A stretch of DNA of 9,897 nt from NCBI GenBank assembly GCA_029939015.1, contig JAOZTV010000002.1, positions 1-9,897 on the forward strand, given 5' to 3'. The notes beneath the pieces were generated by a model. It had not been told where the DNA came from, searched no databases, and worked only from the letters and a program-made list of their open reading frames with translations. Position numbers and translations under genes: made by a program. Positions within the stretch are counted from its first letter, which is position 1. Every line of letters starts with the position of its first letter. Source of the stretch: Candidatus Aminicenantota bacterium (GTDB lineage: Bacteria; Acidobacteriota; Aminicenantia; UBA2199). Positions 1 to 8,451 of this stretch are shown piece after piece.

Positions 1-853
1 CAAGGTCAGAATATCCCTTTATTACAGTCAGAATATTATTAAAATCATGAGCAATCCCACCTGTAAGTCTCCCAACAGCTTCAAGTTTCTGAGCTTGATT
101 AAACTGAGCCTCAAGCTCTTTCTGTTTTGATATATCTGTAAAGATACCAATTCCACCATTAAAATTACCATTATTATCGAGAATTGGTTCGGTATTAACA
201 ACAACCCATAATTCCTTATTTGTAACAGTTGTTGTGTATTCTCCTTTATAAAAACCAGACTGCCCTTTTTTAGTCTTAATTATTTCACTTATGAATGCTT
301 TGTCTTTAAGGTTCGAAACATCAATTCCAAGAATATTTTCTTTTGGTGCATTAAGAATATTATCAAAGCTTTTATTTGTATCAATAACTATAAAATTTTT
401 ATTATAAATAAATATACCTATAGGCAAGTTTTCAAATAAAGATCTGAATTTTCTTTCACTATTAATTAAACGGTCAACTGTTTTACGTTTATTTGTAATA
501 TTATTAATGACAACTAAAAGTGCATCCTCTTCATCAAGTTTTATATATTTAGCAACAAGTTCAATGTATTTTTTTTTTCTGTCTTTACTATAGACGATGA
601 TTTCATACTTTTTTTGGGTTTTTTTTCCTGATAATTTTTTTTTAAGATCAACTTTTAATATCTGTAAATCTCCAGTATCAATAACAAGGTCTAGACCTTT
701 TCCTATAGCCTCTTCTTTAGAGTATCCAAATAACTCACAAAAAGCTTTATTTACCCAAAAATTCTTTAAATCTTTTGCTAAAATAATAACATCAGAAATT
801 TCATCTAAAATATTAACTAAAGTATCAGTAGAGTAATTTAATATTTCATCCAT
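1..853 (-). CDS. PAS-PAS sensor histidine kinase, N-terminal part (3' end beyond window)
   Basis: The ATG at 853 opens a frame of 284 codons that runs off the left edge. Residues about 12-120 and 134-242 are two PAS domains (VNKAFCELFGYSKEEAIGK near 34-52; RKFRSLFENLPIGIFIYN near 134-151; GIFTDISKQKELE at 236-248, the typical PAS exit). They are followed by a HisKA dimerisation segment AVGRLTGGIAHDFNNILTVI (259-278), in which His269 is the phospho-acceptor. The AHDFNNIL form belongs to the NtrB-like/hybrid class of kinases. No membrane segment or signal peptide precedes the PAS domains, so it should sense a cytoplasmic ligand, redox state or partner. The ATPase domain and any receiver are outside the window. 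The gene starts 7 nt after the GH84-like stop, so the two are probably co-transcribed. The ribosome binding site is weak. The coding strand contains runs of A7, A8, A9 and A10 within PAS1. Confidence 0.93.
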   Translation of the reverse strand, partial: MDEILNYSTDTLVNILDEISDVIILAKDLKNFWVNKAFCELFGYSKEEAIGKGLDLVIDTGDLQILKVDLKKKLSGKKTQKKYEIIVYSKDRKKKYIELVAKYIKLDEEDALLVVINNITNKRKTVDRLINSERKFRSLFENLPIGIFIYNKNFIVIDTNKSFDNILNAPKENILGIDVSNLKDKAFISEIIKTKKGQSGFYKGEYTTTVTNKELWVVVNTEPILDNNGNFNGGIGIFTDISKQKELEAQFNQAQKLEAVGRLTGGIAHDFNNILTVIKGYSDL

Positions 854-860
854 TATTTAC

Positions 861-3422
861 TTAAATCTGTGCTTTCCCAAGCACTTTAATTCCTTCTCCC
901 TTCTTTAATTTTTCTATTCTGGAGTTCAGGCTTTTTATTTGATTGCCCAATTCATTTAATAGTTTTTTGTTCTTATTTTTTAATAATTTTTTTAATTTTC
1001 TTAATGATTTCTTAAGATTGTTTACTCCTTTATTAATTCTTTTAATATGTTTCTCATATATCAAGTTTTTCTTACTTAAGTATGCTCTTTCACCATACAT
1101 AATTTCATTATAAGTTTTCCAATAAATATCATTAAATTCTATTATTTCAATTGAAGTTTTTTTATCAAAATTCATAATTAAAACTTTCCATAAAGAAAGG
1201 TCTGCATCATATTCATTATTATTCCACGTGTAGTCAGCAACTGTCCCATACTTTATTTTATATATCTCTGATGTCGCTGCACCATTAAAATAGATATGAC
1301 CACCATCATTATACTTATAAAAATTATCTGGCAAAAACAAATCTAATGGTTCAAAAAGATTACACATTACAACCTTTCCCGGATAATATGCTGCATAACC
1401 TCCATAGATACCACTTAATGTTCTTGCATAAAGAGTATTATCCCATAACATTGGATATCTTCCAATAAGTTTTCTATATCTCTCCATATCTGCCATATCA
1501 AAAGACAAAGACCTTACTGTATTTCCAGTCCATATTATTGCAACATCTTCTGGTATCTGCCTTACTAAATCAGAAAAATGCTGTTCTGCTTTACCTCGGC
1601 TCTTATCAATAAATTCATTCAAATACCATGGAGGACAAAACTCAAATCTTGTATTCGGGTAATCCTTATCAAGCCAGTTATAAATAGAATTAATCATAAA
1701 TGCCTGAGCATTTTGTAAGTTTGTAAATTTTTGTTTATCCTTATCGTTCCAAAGAGAATAAATTTTCCGATAATCTGTCTCGTGAGGAACAAAATCATCA
1801 GCCATCAGCATCAATGTCTTAGCTCCTGCCTCCATACCTACCTTAATATTAGCTTTCAGAGCATTCATTGCTTTTTCATCACTATGACTAAAATAATATT
1901 TGGTCTTTTTGTCCATTGTTGAAACTTTCTGTTCATATTTGAAGTGCATATATGGATGAACCATTAAGGCAAGGTCAACCACACCTGTGTCCAAGCTTGA
2001 TTTTCCAATCTCTTTAAGTCCTTTTATATACATTGGTTTTGGGTTTTTCCAGTCCTTTCCCCAATCGCCATACGAATTATAAACTTTATTTAATTTATAC
2101 TTTGACATTCTTAATAAGCCATCTTTTTCATTTGCAATTTTTTCATCTGTACTCAGGTCTGTAAAAAGAAAAGACCGCCCGAGAAAATCTGGATAATCTA
2201 TTATATTATAATGCGTATAGGTTTTGTTTTTACTATCAATAAGTTGCACAAGAGTTGTAACAGCATAATAAACTCCAATATCTGTATTACCATTAAGAAC
2301 AAATAATGGTTTATCCATCAGAGGTTTATCAATAAAATATGCCTGCTTTTTATCCTTGATTTTATTTTTCAATTTCTTCAGTTTGTTTTCAATTTTATCA
2401 GATAATTGTATATTTCCAAGACTGAAAACAATAGAATTCTTTTTAATATCAAAAATATTATCTGTTATAATTATTTTTTCACCAATTTTTTCTTTTAATA
2501 ATTCTATAGCTGTATTTAGTGTATTTGACCTTGTTTTATTCGTATATATGAAAATTTCCTTATTATTAAACTCGATTAATTCGTTTTTTTTAGAAATTTC
2601 TTTAGGTTTAGGAACCAACATCTCTCCCTTTGACATTTTTTTATTAAAATATTTTGATATTCTTTCTTTTGAAGTAAAATTCCACTTTGAATATCTTAAA
2701 TCAACATTATCAACCCACATTTCACCTCTGCCCTTTAATCCAAGAAATATTTTTACAAATCTGCAATTATCAGGAATATCGCCCTCACTAAAAGGATAAT
2801 TATAAGTTCTGCCTCTAACCTTTGCCCAAGGAAATTTTTCAATATTCCAGAAATTTGAAAAAGAATACCCTTTAAATGAGTTGTCTATATAAGCATCATA
2901 ATAGGGATAATAAACTTTTGGGTCAATTTTTTTTTTATCCTTATCGTAGAAAAACATTCTAATATTAATTGAATCAAATAATTTAGTACCAAGCCTCCAT
3001 CTATTAGGATAAATATTTTCAAGCCTGACTGAATATGTAAAAAGATAGTTCCCAGGTATTACAGAAATAAAATCACTTAAAACACCTTCTCCAAGTTTTT
3101 CAGTTTCATCCTGAATTTTTTTTCTCTCAATCTTTATAGACCTTTTACCAGAGAAAACATCTTCATTCTTAAACTTTTTATTGTTTTTATTTACCCAAAA
3201 TACATTTGAACCAATTATTTTCCAGTTATTAAGAATGTTATTAACACTTTCAAAAGAATAATTTTGGATAAGGTTTTTTTTATTCAATTGTTCAAGACGA
3301 ATTTTTAACGGAATTGAAAGAGGTTCGTTACTTGACCATTTTTCCTCATCATAATTTATATCCCCATAAACGATAACATTTAAAAAAATAAATAAAATAG
3401 CAATGAGTATCTTTAGTTTCAC
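861..3422 (-). CDS. Secreted protein with divergent GH84-like (beta-N-acetylglucosaminidase) domain
   Basis: An 853-residue protein starting with GTG at 3422 (AGGAGG, 6-nt spacer). Residues 1-20 are a signal peptide. Residues about 48-245 look like a jelly-roll carbohydrate-binding module (NYSFE...GKRSIKI...MWVDNVDLRYS). Residues about 290-405 resemble the GH20b/GH84 N-terminal domain (IGVYYAVTTLVQLI at 382-395). The barrel follows: Asp542-Asp543 in LMLMADDF fit the GH84 catalytic Asp pair, and IWTGNTVRS (630-638) and PMLWDN (657-662) match the GH84 WTG and WDN motifs. The family's N-terminal GFYG motif is not seen; GRSFLFTDLS stands there. The tail (about 795-842) is a lysine-rich coiled coil. 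GH84 enzymes remove N-acetylglucosamine from glycans; the substrate here is unknown, and loss of activity is possible. The link to arsenate respiration is unclear. Confidence 0.72.
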   Translation of the reverse strand: MKLKILIAILFIFLNVIVYGDINYDEEKWSSNEPLSIPLKIRLEQLNKKNLIQNYSFESVNNILNNWKIIGSNVFWVNKNNKKFKNEDVFSGKRSIKIERKKIQDETEKLGEGVLSDFISVIPGNYLFTYSVRLENIYPNRWRLGTKLFDSINIRMFFYDKDKKKIDPKVYYPYYDAYIDNSFKGYSFSNFWNIEKFPWAKVRGRTYNYPFSEGDIPDNCRFVKIFLGLKGRGEMWVDNVDLRYSKWNFTSKERISKYFNKKMSKGEMLVPKPKEISKKNELIEFNNKEIFIYTNKTRSNTLNTAIELLKEKIGEKIIITDNIFDIKKNSIVFSLGNIQLSDKIENKLKKLKNKIKDKKQAYFIDKPLMDKPLFVLNGNTDIGVYYAVTTLVQLIDSKNKTYTHYNIIDYPDFLGRSFLFTDLSTDEKIANEKDGLLRMSKYKLNKVYNSYGDWGKDWKNPKPMYIKGLKEIGKSSLDTGVVDLALMVHPYMHFKYEQKVSTMDKKTKYYFSHSDEKAMNALKANIKVGMEAGAKTLMLMADDFVPHETDYRKIYSLWNDKDKQKFTNLQNAQAFMINSIYNWLDKDYPNTRFEFCPPWYLNEFIDKSRGKAEQHFSDLVRQIPEDVAIIWTGNTVRSLSFDMADMERYRKLIGRYPMLWDNTLYARTLSGIYGGYAAYYPGKVVMCNLFEPLDLFLPDNFYKYNDGGHIYFNGAATSEIYKIKYGTVADYTWNNNEYDADLSLWKVLIMNFDKKTSIEIIEFNDIYWKTYNEIMYGERAYLSKKNLIYEKHIKRINKGVNNLKKSLRKLKKLLKNKNKKLLNELGNQIKSLNSRIEKLKKGEGIKVLGKAQI

Positions 3423-3510
3423 AATAATCCTCCTGAATAAGTATAATTATTAGCATAAATTAAATAATTTTGCAATAGATTAATTGATTTATAAAGAATG
3501 TTTGATAAGA

Positions 3511-3529
3511 GGTGGATATGGCATCCACC
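3511..3529 (-). terminator. Intergenic hairpin between porin and GH84-like gene; possible weak terminator or 3' stabiliser
   Basis: GGTGGAT and ATCCACC form a perfect 7-bp stem with a 5-nt loop, the only G+C-rich symmetry in the 140-nt gap after the porin stop. On the minus strand the stem is followed by TCTTATCAAAC, so the U-tract of a standard intrinsic terminator is poor. It may partly end the arr transcript, protect its 3' end, or be a processing site that lowers expression of the downstream gene. Confidence 0.4.
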
Positions 3530-3562
3530 CCTATAATTATATAATATTTTTGATTCTTATTC

Positions 3563-4603
3563 TTATTTAAGACCTGATTTAAATGAAACTTTGGCAGTAA
3601 TATTAAAATAGAAATCACTACCATCAGGTTTTCCACCTCCATCAGGAGTTCCGTAAAATACATATTTTACATTTGGTGATAATTTAACTAATTTATGTAC
3701 TTTAAAGACCAAGCCAGTAATAATAAATCTAGGCAACTGACCCTTTGCAGAAACTGGAAGATATCCACTTGGATCTTTTAAACCTTCTTTTAAAAAATGA
3801 TCATATCTTGCGTATATTTCCATTTTTTTTGATAGATATTTAGTACCATGAATAGAAACTATACTGGTATTTGAGTTTTCTCCAATTTCAGGTGCTTCAT
3901 TTTTATAATAGTAACCTCCACCAAAACGTCCCCAACTTCCTTTAAGTCCAAGGAAACCGGCAAGGTATGAAATGTTTTTACCATTATCTGCTGCGTAGTA
4001 ACCATTGGTTTCTGCATACATGGTTTTAGTCTCATATCCCAGACGACCATAGAGGCCCTTGCCCTTATTTTCTTCACCTTTATTTGAACTATAGTTTCCA
4101 TACATAAATGTATAGACAAGTCCACTTTTACTTTTACCATCAATTGCAACTCCAAAATCTCTTGATGATGCCATTTTGAAGAAGTCAGGTGCCGATTTTT
4201 CTACAAACCGATAACCCCAGAATTTCTCAATTTTATTAAAACTTGGTGGCTCAATAATTCCAAAAAGCAAAGAAGCCCCTCCATTTAATTTGTATTTTAA
4301 ATGGGCATTTTTTATATAAGGTGTTAGGTTGGATTCTGAGAACGCTGAGTTAGCCATTTCAAGTCTAACCCTAGCTGAGAATTTATCTGATAATTTAGTA
4401 TTATAACCAAAATAAATTCGTCTTAACCAAAAACCATGCTGTCCTTCAATACCATCTACATCTTCACCTCCACTATGGTGGCTTCCAACAAAATAGTATT
4501 CAGGGATCATATAACCTTTGATATCATCAGAATAACTAATTTGTGTGAAACTTAGAAAAACCGTAATCACAATAAATACATAAATTAATTTTTTTATAAA
4601 CAT
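3563..4603 (-). CDS. Outer-membrane beta-barrel porin, possibly oxyanion-selective (Porin O/P-like)
   Basis: A 346-residue protein with an N-terminal signal peptide (MFIKK, a hydrophobic core, likely cleavage after SYS near residue 25). The rest alternates polar and hydrophobic residues with many glycines and aromatics, as in an outer-membrane barrel. The segment GFWLRRIYFGYNTKLSDKFSARVRLEMA resembles the start of phosphate-selective Porin O/P and related barrels (R-R...G...L-x-D-x-x-x-x-R-x-x). The protein ends in strand-like NITAKVSF followed by SGLK rather than a terminal aromatic residue. The gene starts 11 nt after the arrD stop with an AAGGAGA ribosome binding site, so it is the fifth gene of the arr operon. 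Arsenate resembles phosphate, so entry of arsenate into the periplasm is an attractive but unproven role. A generic porin is the alternative. Confidence 0.75.
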   Translation of the reverse strand: MFIKKLIYVFIVITVFLSFTQISYSDDIKGYMIPEYYFVGSHHSGGEDVDGIEGQHGFWLRRIYFGYNTKLSDKFSARVRLEMANSAFSESNLTPYIKNAHLKYKLNGGASLLFGIIEPPSFNKIEKFWGYRFVEKSAPDFFKMASSRDFGVAIDGKSKSGLVYTFMYGNYSSNKGEENKGKGLYGRLGYETKTMYAETNGYYAADNGKNISYLAGFLGLKGSWGRFGGGYYYKNEAPEIGENSNTSIVSIHGTKYLSKKMEIYARYDHFLKEGLKDPSGYLPVSAKGQLPRFIITGLVFKVHKLVKLSPNVKYVFYGTPDGGGKPDGSDFYFNITAKVSFKSGLK

Positions 4604-4614
4604 TTTTTCTCCTT

Positions 4615-5214
4615 TTAATTTTTAACTAAAAACATCTTCAAATTGTTAATACTTAATAAAGTTAACTTCATTAGACTAATATAAAATTTATTTGCTTTTT
4701 TATGAACTAACGCTTCATAATATAAACTCATCCATTTAAGAGAATGATCATTTATAAACTTCAATGCAAAAGAATATATATTTTTAATATCACCCTCCTG
4801 AATTTTAATTCCCAGCTGATACAATAATTCTAATTCGTAAACAATATGGTCTGGTAAATCTTCATGTAGAGGTTCCAAGCCAATTAAATTGAACATATTT
4901 AAAGTATCAATTGTATACTCTGTCATCATTTTATTTTGACTATCAAGATAAAATGATGCATATGGAGGTGTATATAAATTTGAAGCACCAATAAAATGTC
5001 TGGAATATTCTACTTTAAATTCCAATAAATCTTTCCCAATAATTAAAAATGATTCTTTTATTTCTTTTTTAATAATATCATGATCTGAAGAAAAATCATT
5101 AGATAAATCAAGCAATTTCTCAACTATTTCACTAAATGGCTCATCCGGTTCTGTTAGCAATACAGATGCTAATCGAACGATCTTTAAATTTTTTTCATAT
5201 TCCAGTTTGTTCAT
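4615..5214 (-). CDS. arrD: ArrD: TorD/DmsD-family molybdoenzyme maturation chaperone
   Basis: A predicted all-alpha cytoplasmic chaperone of 199 residues. Family hallmarks are EYSRHFIGASNLYTPPYASF (residues 69-88) and the LPDHIVYELELLYQLG segment (120-135), which correspond to the Y-x-x-x-F...PPY-S-Y and PDH-x-x-x-EL motifs of TorD-like proteins. These bind the Tat signal peptide of a partner molybdoenzyme and hold it back until the cofactor is inserted. Here the partner is ArrA. The chosen ATG at 5214 lies 1 nt after the arrB TAA. An ATG at 5250 would add 12 residues and overlap arrB by 35 nt. Neither has a strong Shine-Dalgarno, so translation is probably coupled to arrB. Confidence 0.88.
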   Translation of the reverse strand: MNKLEYEKNLKIVRLASVLLTEPDEPFSEIVEKLLDLSNDFSSDHDIIKKEIKESFLIIGKDLLEFKVEYSRHFIGASNLYTPPYASFYLDSQNKMMTEYTIDTLNMFNLIGLEPLHEDLPDHIVYELELLYQLGIKIQEGDIKNIYSFALKFINDHSLKWMSLYYEALVHKKANKFYISLMKLTLLSINNLKMFLVKN

Positions 5215-5215
5215 T

Positions 5216-5911
5216 TTATACTCTGTAATACTCTCTGATGTAAAAAACATTCGGTCTGGTACCCTTTTCTAATTTTCGAACTTTAAGTTCATATTTTCCT
5301 TTTAATTTAGATACCTGACTGGTTACATCTTTTATATCACCAAAAATTCTTGCCGATGCAGGACATGATTCAACACAAAATGGTAATTTATTCTGCCCAA
5401 CCCTATGATCACAAAAAGTACATTTCTCGACAACTCCTTTTTCCCTTACTCCCATACTGGTTAGTGATCGTTCTGGATTATAATTTGGAAAAGGTACTTT
5501 AGATTTGTCTTTTAATTCTTTTGGTGATGCTGTTCCACCTTTAATAAGTTCACTTTTGTTATTCCATTGCTTAAATGGAACTTTATCATTATACATAACA
5601 GCTTCATAAGGGCATGCTAAGACACAGGATTTGCAGCCAATACATTTTTTTGGGTCATGCATTGTAATTCCATCATCTTTTTTATGCATTGCTTTTGTTG
5701 GACATACACGAACACATGGTGCATTATCACAATGATTACATAGTTTTGGTATATGTCTGTATTTAACATCTGGAAACTTACCATAAGTTTCAACTTCATG
5801 ATCTGCCCAATGAAAATTATCAGGCACATTATTTTCACTCTTGCAGGCTATATCACAACCACCACAGCCTACACATCTATTTAAATCAATTATCATTGCA
5901 TATTTTGTCAT
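5216..5911 (-). CDS. arrB: ArrB: four-cluster [4Fe-4S] ferredoxin subunit
   Basis: A 231-residue electron-transfer subunit of the DmsB/PsrB/NrfC type, matching the usual ArrB size. Sixteen cysteines form four [4Fe-4S] sites: C13-x2-C16-x2-C19-x3-C23, C58-x2-C61-x4-C66-x3-C70, C90-x2-C93-x2-C96-x3-C100 and C164-x2-C167-x11-C179-x3-C183. It has no signal peptide, so it should be exported bound to ArrA through the Tat signal of that partner. It would carry electrons from ArrC to the ArrA cluster. The start ATG at 5911 follows AAGGAGGT, which overlaps the arrA stop codon (11-nt gap). Its stop lies 1 nt before the preferred arrD start. Subunit type is certain; the name follows from arrA. Confidence 0.93.
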   Translation of the reverse strand: MTKYAMIIDLNRCVGCGGCDIACKSENNVPDNFHWADHEVETYGKFPDVKYRHIPKLCNHCDNAPCVRVCPTKAMHKKDDGITMHDPKKCIGCKSCVLACPYEAVMYNDKVPFKQWNNKSELIKGGTASPKELKDKSKVPFPNYNPERSLTSMGVREKGVVEKCTFCDHRVGQNKLPFCVESCPASARIFGDIKDVTSQVSKLKGKYELKVRKLEKGTRPNVFYIREYYRV

Positions 5912-5922
5912 TATTTACCTCC

Positions 5923-8451
5923 TTATACAATTTTTTCAATTTTGACACGGGTAACTCCTCCATGTCTTGCAGTTGAGCCGCTAAGTCTTTCATAATCTGC
6001 TGGAAGTATATGGTTATTGCTACCTCCTCTTGGTATTTTCTTCTTATAGTTAGCACTTGCTAAAGAACCATAAGCCCAATGTCCTTGCCCGAAACATTTT
6101 ATTGCAACACCAGGACGAATACCTTCCCATTCTTTCAAAGTACATTCCAATGATCCTGTTGGAGATGTAACTCTTACCTTATCACCATTTTTCAAATTAT
6201 GAACTTTAGCTGTTTTTGGATGCAATTTTATAACATCATCCCAATTTTCATCACCGGGGTCACAATTCTTATGAGCATAATACCAACTGGTATTTTGAGA
6301 CCTTCCTTCTCTATTCAAACGCGATCTATGTTCACTGAATATTAGAGGAAATTCTTTCTCATCACCCCATCTATATGGTTCTTCATAATGTGGAATAAAA
6401 GCTAATTCTCCAAAAGATGTATATTTACAAGTTTTTAAAATATCATCAACTGTAGTACTATGTTTTTCTGCATGAAGATTTAGATTCTTTTTTAAAGTTT
6501 CACTATAAAATTCGAATTTTTTAGTTTCAGTTTTAAAATGATCCCATTTGGTTTTATATGTGTACCTTTTGGTATTCCAAACTCCAAGTTTTTGAAATTC
6601 TTTCCATGAAGTAATTTTATCACCTTTAGATGCCGCTGAGCCATTCCATAATGGATGTGTATAAAATTTTAATGCCGACAAGGCAAATTCTTTTTCTGTT
6701 TCCGGTACTTTGTTTGTCTCAGGATCTTTAAACTCATTTTTATAATAATCAAGAAGATTAGAAAAACCCTTATCTGCAAGTTTTTTTGCAATCATGTAGG
6801 GTATTTCAGTTTCATCCATTTTGACATCCCAGAAAGGTTCAACAATTTTTTGAGTAATACCGGCATATCCATGCAGGTTCTGTTTTTGTTTTACAAAAGA
6901 CCATTTTTCAAACATATGAAATGCAGCTGGTAATACAATATCGGCAAATTGAGTCATTTCAGCAGCATTTGTTGTTATATGAACAAAAAATGGTAATTTT
7001 GTCAATGCACGTTCCCATCTCTCTGCTCCCGAACATGAATAAGCGAAATTATTCCAATATCCAATAGCCATTTCTAATGGGTAAGGTTTGCTTTCAAGAA
7101 TTGCATCAGCGACATTATTTGTTACAACTCCCTTACCTGGTTTCTTTTTCATTGCAGGAAAAGCTTTAGAGCCTCTCTGATCAATTTTTTTTAATTTACT
7201 ATGTTTTTTTGCAAGTTCATCCTGATATTTAGAATATTTAGGTGTTTTATTAACAGGTGGACTTTTTTTCTGAACAACTCCACCTTTATTATCAATTGAG
7301 CCAACAAGACCATTTAATGCATGTGCTGCCATTGCACCATAACCACCCCTTACCTGCATTGATGCTCCAGGAGAGACCCATGAAATAGCTCTTGGAGCAG
7401 CTAAAGCAAAATCTATGGCAATTTTTTTAATTAAATCTGCTGAGATACCACATTTTTTTTCCGCCCATTCCGGAGTTTTATTTTTTAGATCTAAATTCCA
7501 CCATTTTATAACGCCATGAGTATGTTTTTCTTCAAACTGTGTTTCATCAATTTCCCTATCTTTTACAAATAAATTTTTACCATCTTTAAAAACACCAACA
7601 AATTCTTTTGACCAAAGTCCTTCTGTCAAGATTGTATAAGCTATTGCTAATGCTAATGCTCCATCCTGCCCGGGAACAATTGGAAGCCAATGGTCTGCCT
7701 TTGCAGCAGTTGAAGATAGACGGGGATCAACAACAGCAATTTTAGCCTGATCTCTTACCTTACCCCAGATACTGATAGCATGAGGTATCATTCTATTTGA
7801 AGAAAGTGGGTCTGCACCCCAGCTTAATACATACTTTGTATGTTCCAGATCATAATCATTATAATCCCAATATCCTTCTGTATAAAATGATGCAAATTTT
7901 TCTGCCTCAGCACATATTGCACTATGTGATATACCATTTGGAGACCCTAATATCTTAGGCACAGCTCCATAGAGAACATCTCTCATATATGAATAACGTC
8001 CTCTTAATACAGCAAATCTTTCTGGAACTTCTCTTTTTCTGAGTTCCAACATTTTATCTGCAATTGTATTAATTGCTTCATCCCAGGAAATAGGTATAAA
8101 TTTGGGATCCTCATTTCTTCCTTTTTTTGGATTTGTACGTTTTAAAGGTACTTTAATTCTATCAGGATCATACATTTGTTGAATTGCTAAATGAGCTTTG
8201 GGACAAACTTTCCCATGATTAGCTTTCGAATGAGGGTTTCCTCTAACTTTAATCACTCTCCCATTTATTACATATGCCTGTGCAGGACACCATGTAGTAC
8301 AACCCTGACAAACTGTTGACATCCACTTGCCCTTCATCCCATTTGGGACTGATAAAGTAGGACTGGAAAATAAATAATCTTTTGGTAATAATCCTGCACC
8401 AACTCCAGCTACCGATATAACTTTCATAAAATCTCTTCTTTTAAGTTTCAT
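5923..8451 (-). CDS. arrA: ArrA: respiratory arsenate reductase, molybdopterin catalytic subunit
   Basis: An 842-residue DMSO-reductase-family enzyme, close to the usual ArrA length. A Tat signal (KRRDFMK, residues 4-10, then a hydrophobic stretch) directs the folded protein to the periplasm. One [4Fe-4S] site is Cys48-x2-Cys51-x3-Cys55-x27-Cys83. Cys180 (SHSAICAEAEKF) is the expected molybdenum ligand. With Arg152, Tyr153, His176, Lys185 and Tyr197 it reproduces, at one constant offset of 13, the residues I recall from the Shewanella ANA-3 ArrA active site (R165, Y166, H189, C193, K198, Y210). RGRY at 150-153 is the ArrA-type motif; the sister arsenite oxidase ArxA is remembered as having GRGWG instead. 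The segments around WSKEFVG (280-286) and TPEWA (326-330) match regions used for arrA primers. The predicted reaction is arsenate to arsenite with electrons from ArrB. Related oxyanions remain possible substrates. Confidence 0.88.
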   Translation of the reverse strand: MKLKRRDFMKVISVAGVGAGLLPKDYLFSSPTLSVPNGMKGKWMSTVCQGCTTWCPAQAYVINGRVIKVRGNPHSKANHGKVCPKAHLAIQQMYDPDRIKVPLKRTNPKKGRNEDPKFIPISWDEAINTIADKMLELRKREVPERFAVLRGRYSYMRDVLYGAVPKILGSPNGISHSAICAEAEKFASFYTEGYWDYNDYDLEHTKYVLSWGADPLSSNRMIPHAISIWGKVRDQAKIAVVDPRLSSTAAKADHWLPIVPGQDGALALAIAYTILTEGLWSKEFVGVFKDGKNLFVKDREIDETQFEEKHTHGVIKWWNLDLKNKTPEWAEKKCGISADLIKKIAIDFALAAPRAISWVSPGASMQVRGGYGAMAAHALNGLVGSIDNKGGVVQKKSPPVNKTPKYSKYQDELAKKHSKLKKIDQRGSKAFPAMKKKPGKGVVTNNVADAILESKPYPLEMAIGYWNNFAYSCSGAERWERALTKLPFFVHITTNAAEMTQFADIVLPAAFHMFEKWSFVKQKQNLHGYAGITQKIVEPFWDVKMDETEIPYMIAKKLADKGFSNLLDYYKNEFKDPETNKVPETEKEFALSALKFYTHPLWNGSAASKGDKITSWKEFQKLGVWNTKRYTYKTKWDHFKTETKKFEFYSETLKKNLNLHAEKHSTTVDDILKTCKYTSFGELAFIPHYEEPYRWGDEKEFPLIFSEHRSRLNREGRSQNTSWYYAHKNCDPGDENWDDVIKLHPKTAKVHNLKNGDKVRVTSPTGSLECTLKEWEGIRPGVAIKCFGQGHWAYGSLASANYKKKIPRGGSNNHILPADYERLSGSTARHGGVTRVKIEKIV

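Noticed and set aside
597..836. A plus-strand ORF of 79 codons
   Set aside because: It lies antisense to the PAS1 region of the kinase; its sequence is phenylalanine- and serine-rich as expected from the reverse of A-runs, and it has no ribosome binding site.
2356..2799. A plus-strand ORF of 147 codons
   Set aside because: It is antisense to the GH84-like gene in low-complexity A+T-rich DNA and is composed mainly of F, S, I and L with no family features.
3443..3475. A sigma-70-type promoter before the GH84-like gene (TTGCAA at 3475-3470 followed by TAATAA or TATACT)
   Set aside because: The matches are partial and such hexamers are common in DNA this A+T-rich; there is also no GG 12 bp before the TTGCA, so it is not a sigma-54 site either.
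3859..4155. A minus-strand ORF of 98 codons inside the porin gene
   Set aside because: It is an alternative frame of the porin; the porin frame has a signal peptide, a good ribosome binding site and barrel-like composition.
5617..5838. A minus-strand ORF of 73 codons inside arrB
   Set aside because: It is an out-of-frame reading of the cysteine-rich arrB region, with no start signal of its own.
5923..8451. ArxA-type arsenite oxidase, or a polysulfide/thiosulfate reductase catalytic subunit
   Set aside because: The RGRY motif and the full ArrA active-site set favour arsenate reductase; the GRGWG motif remembered for ArxA is absent, and the gene order C-A-B-D with a single ferredoxin gene does not look like arx.
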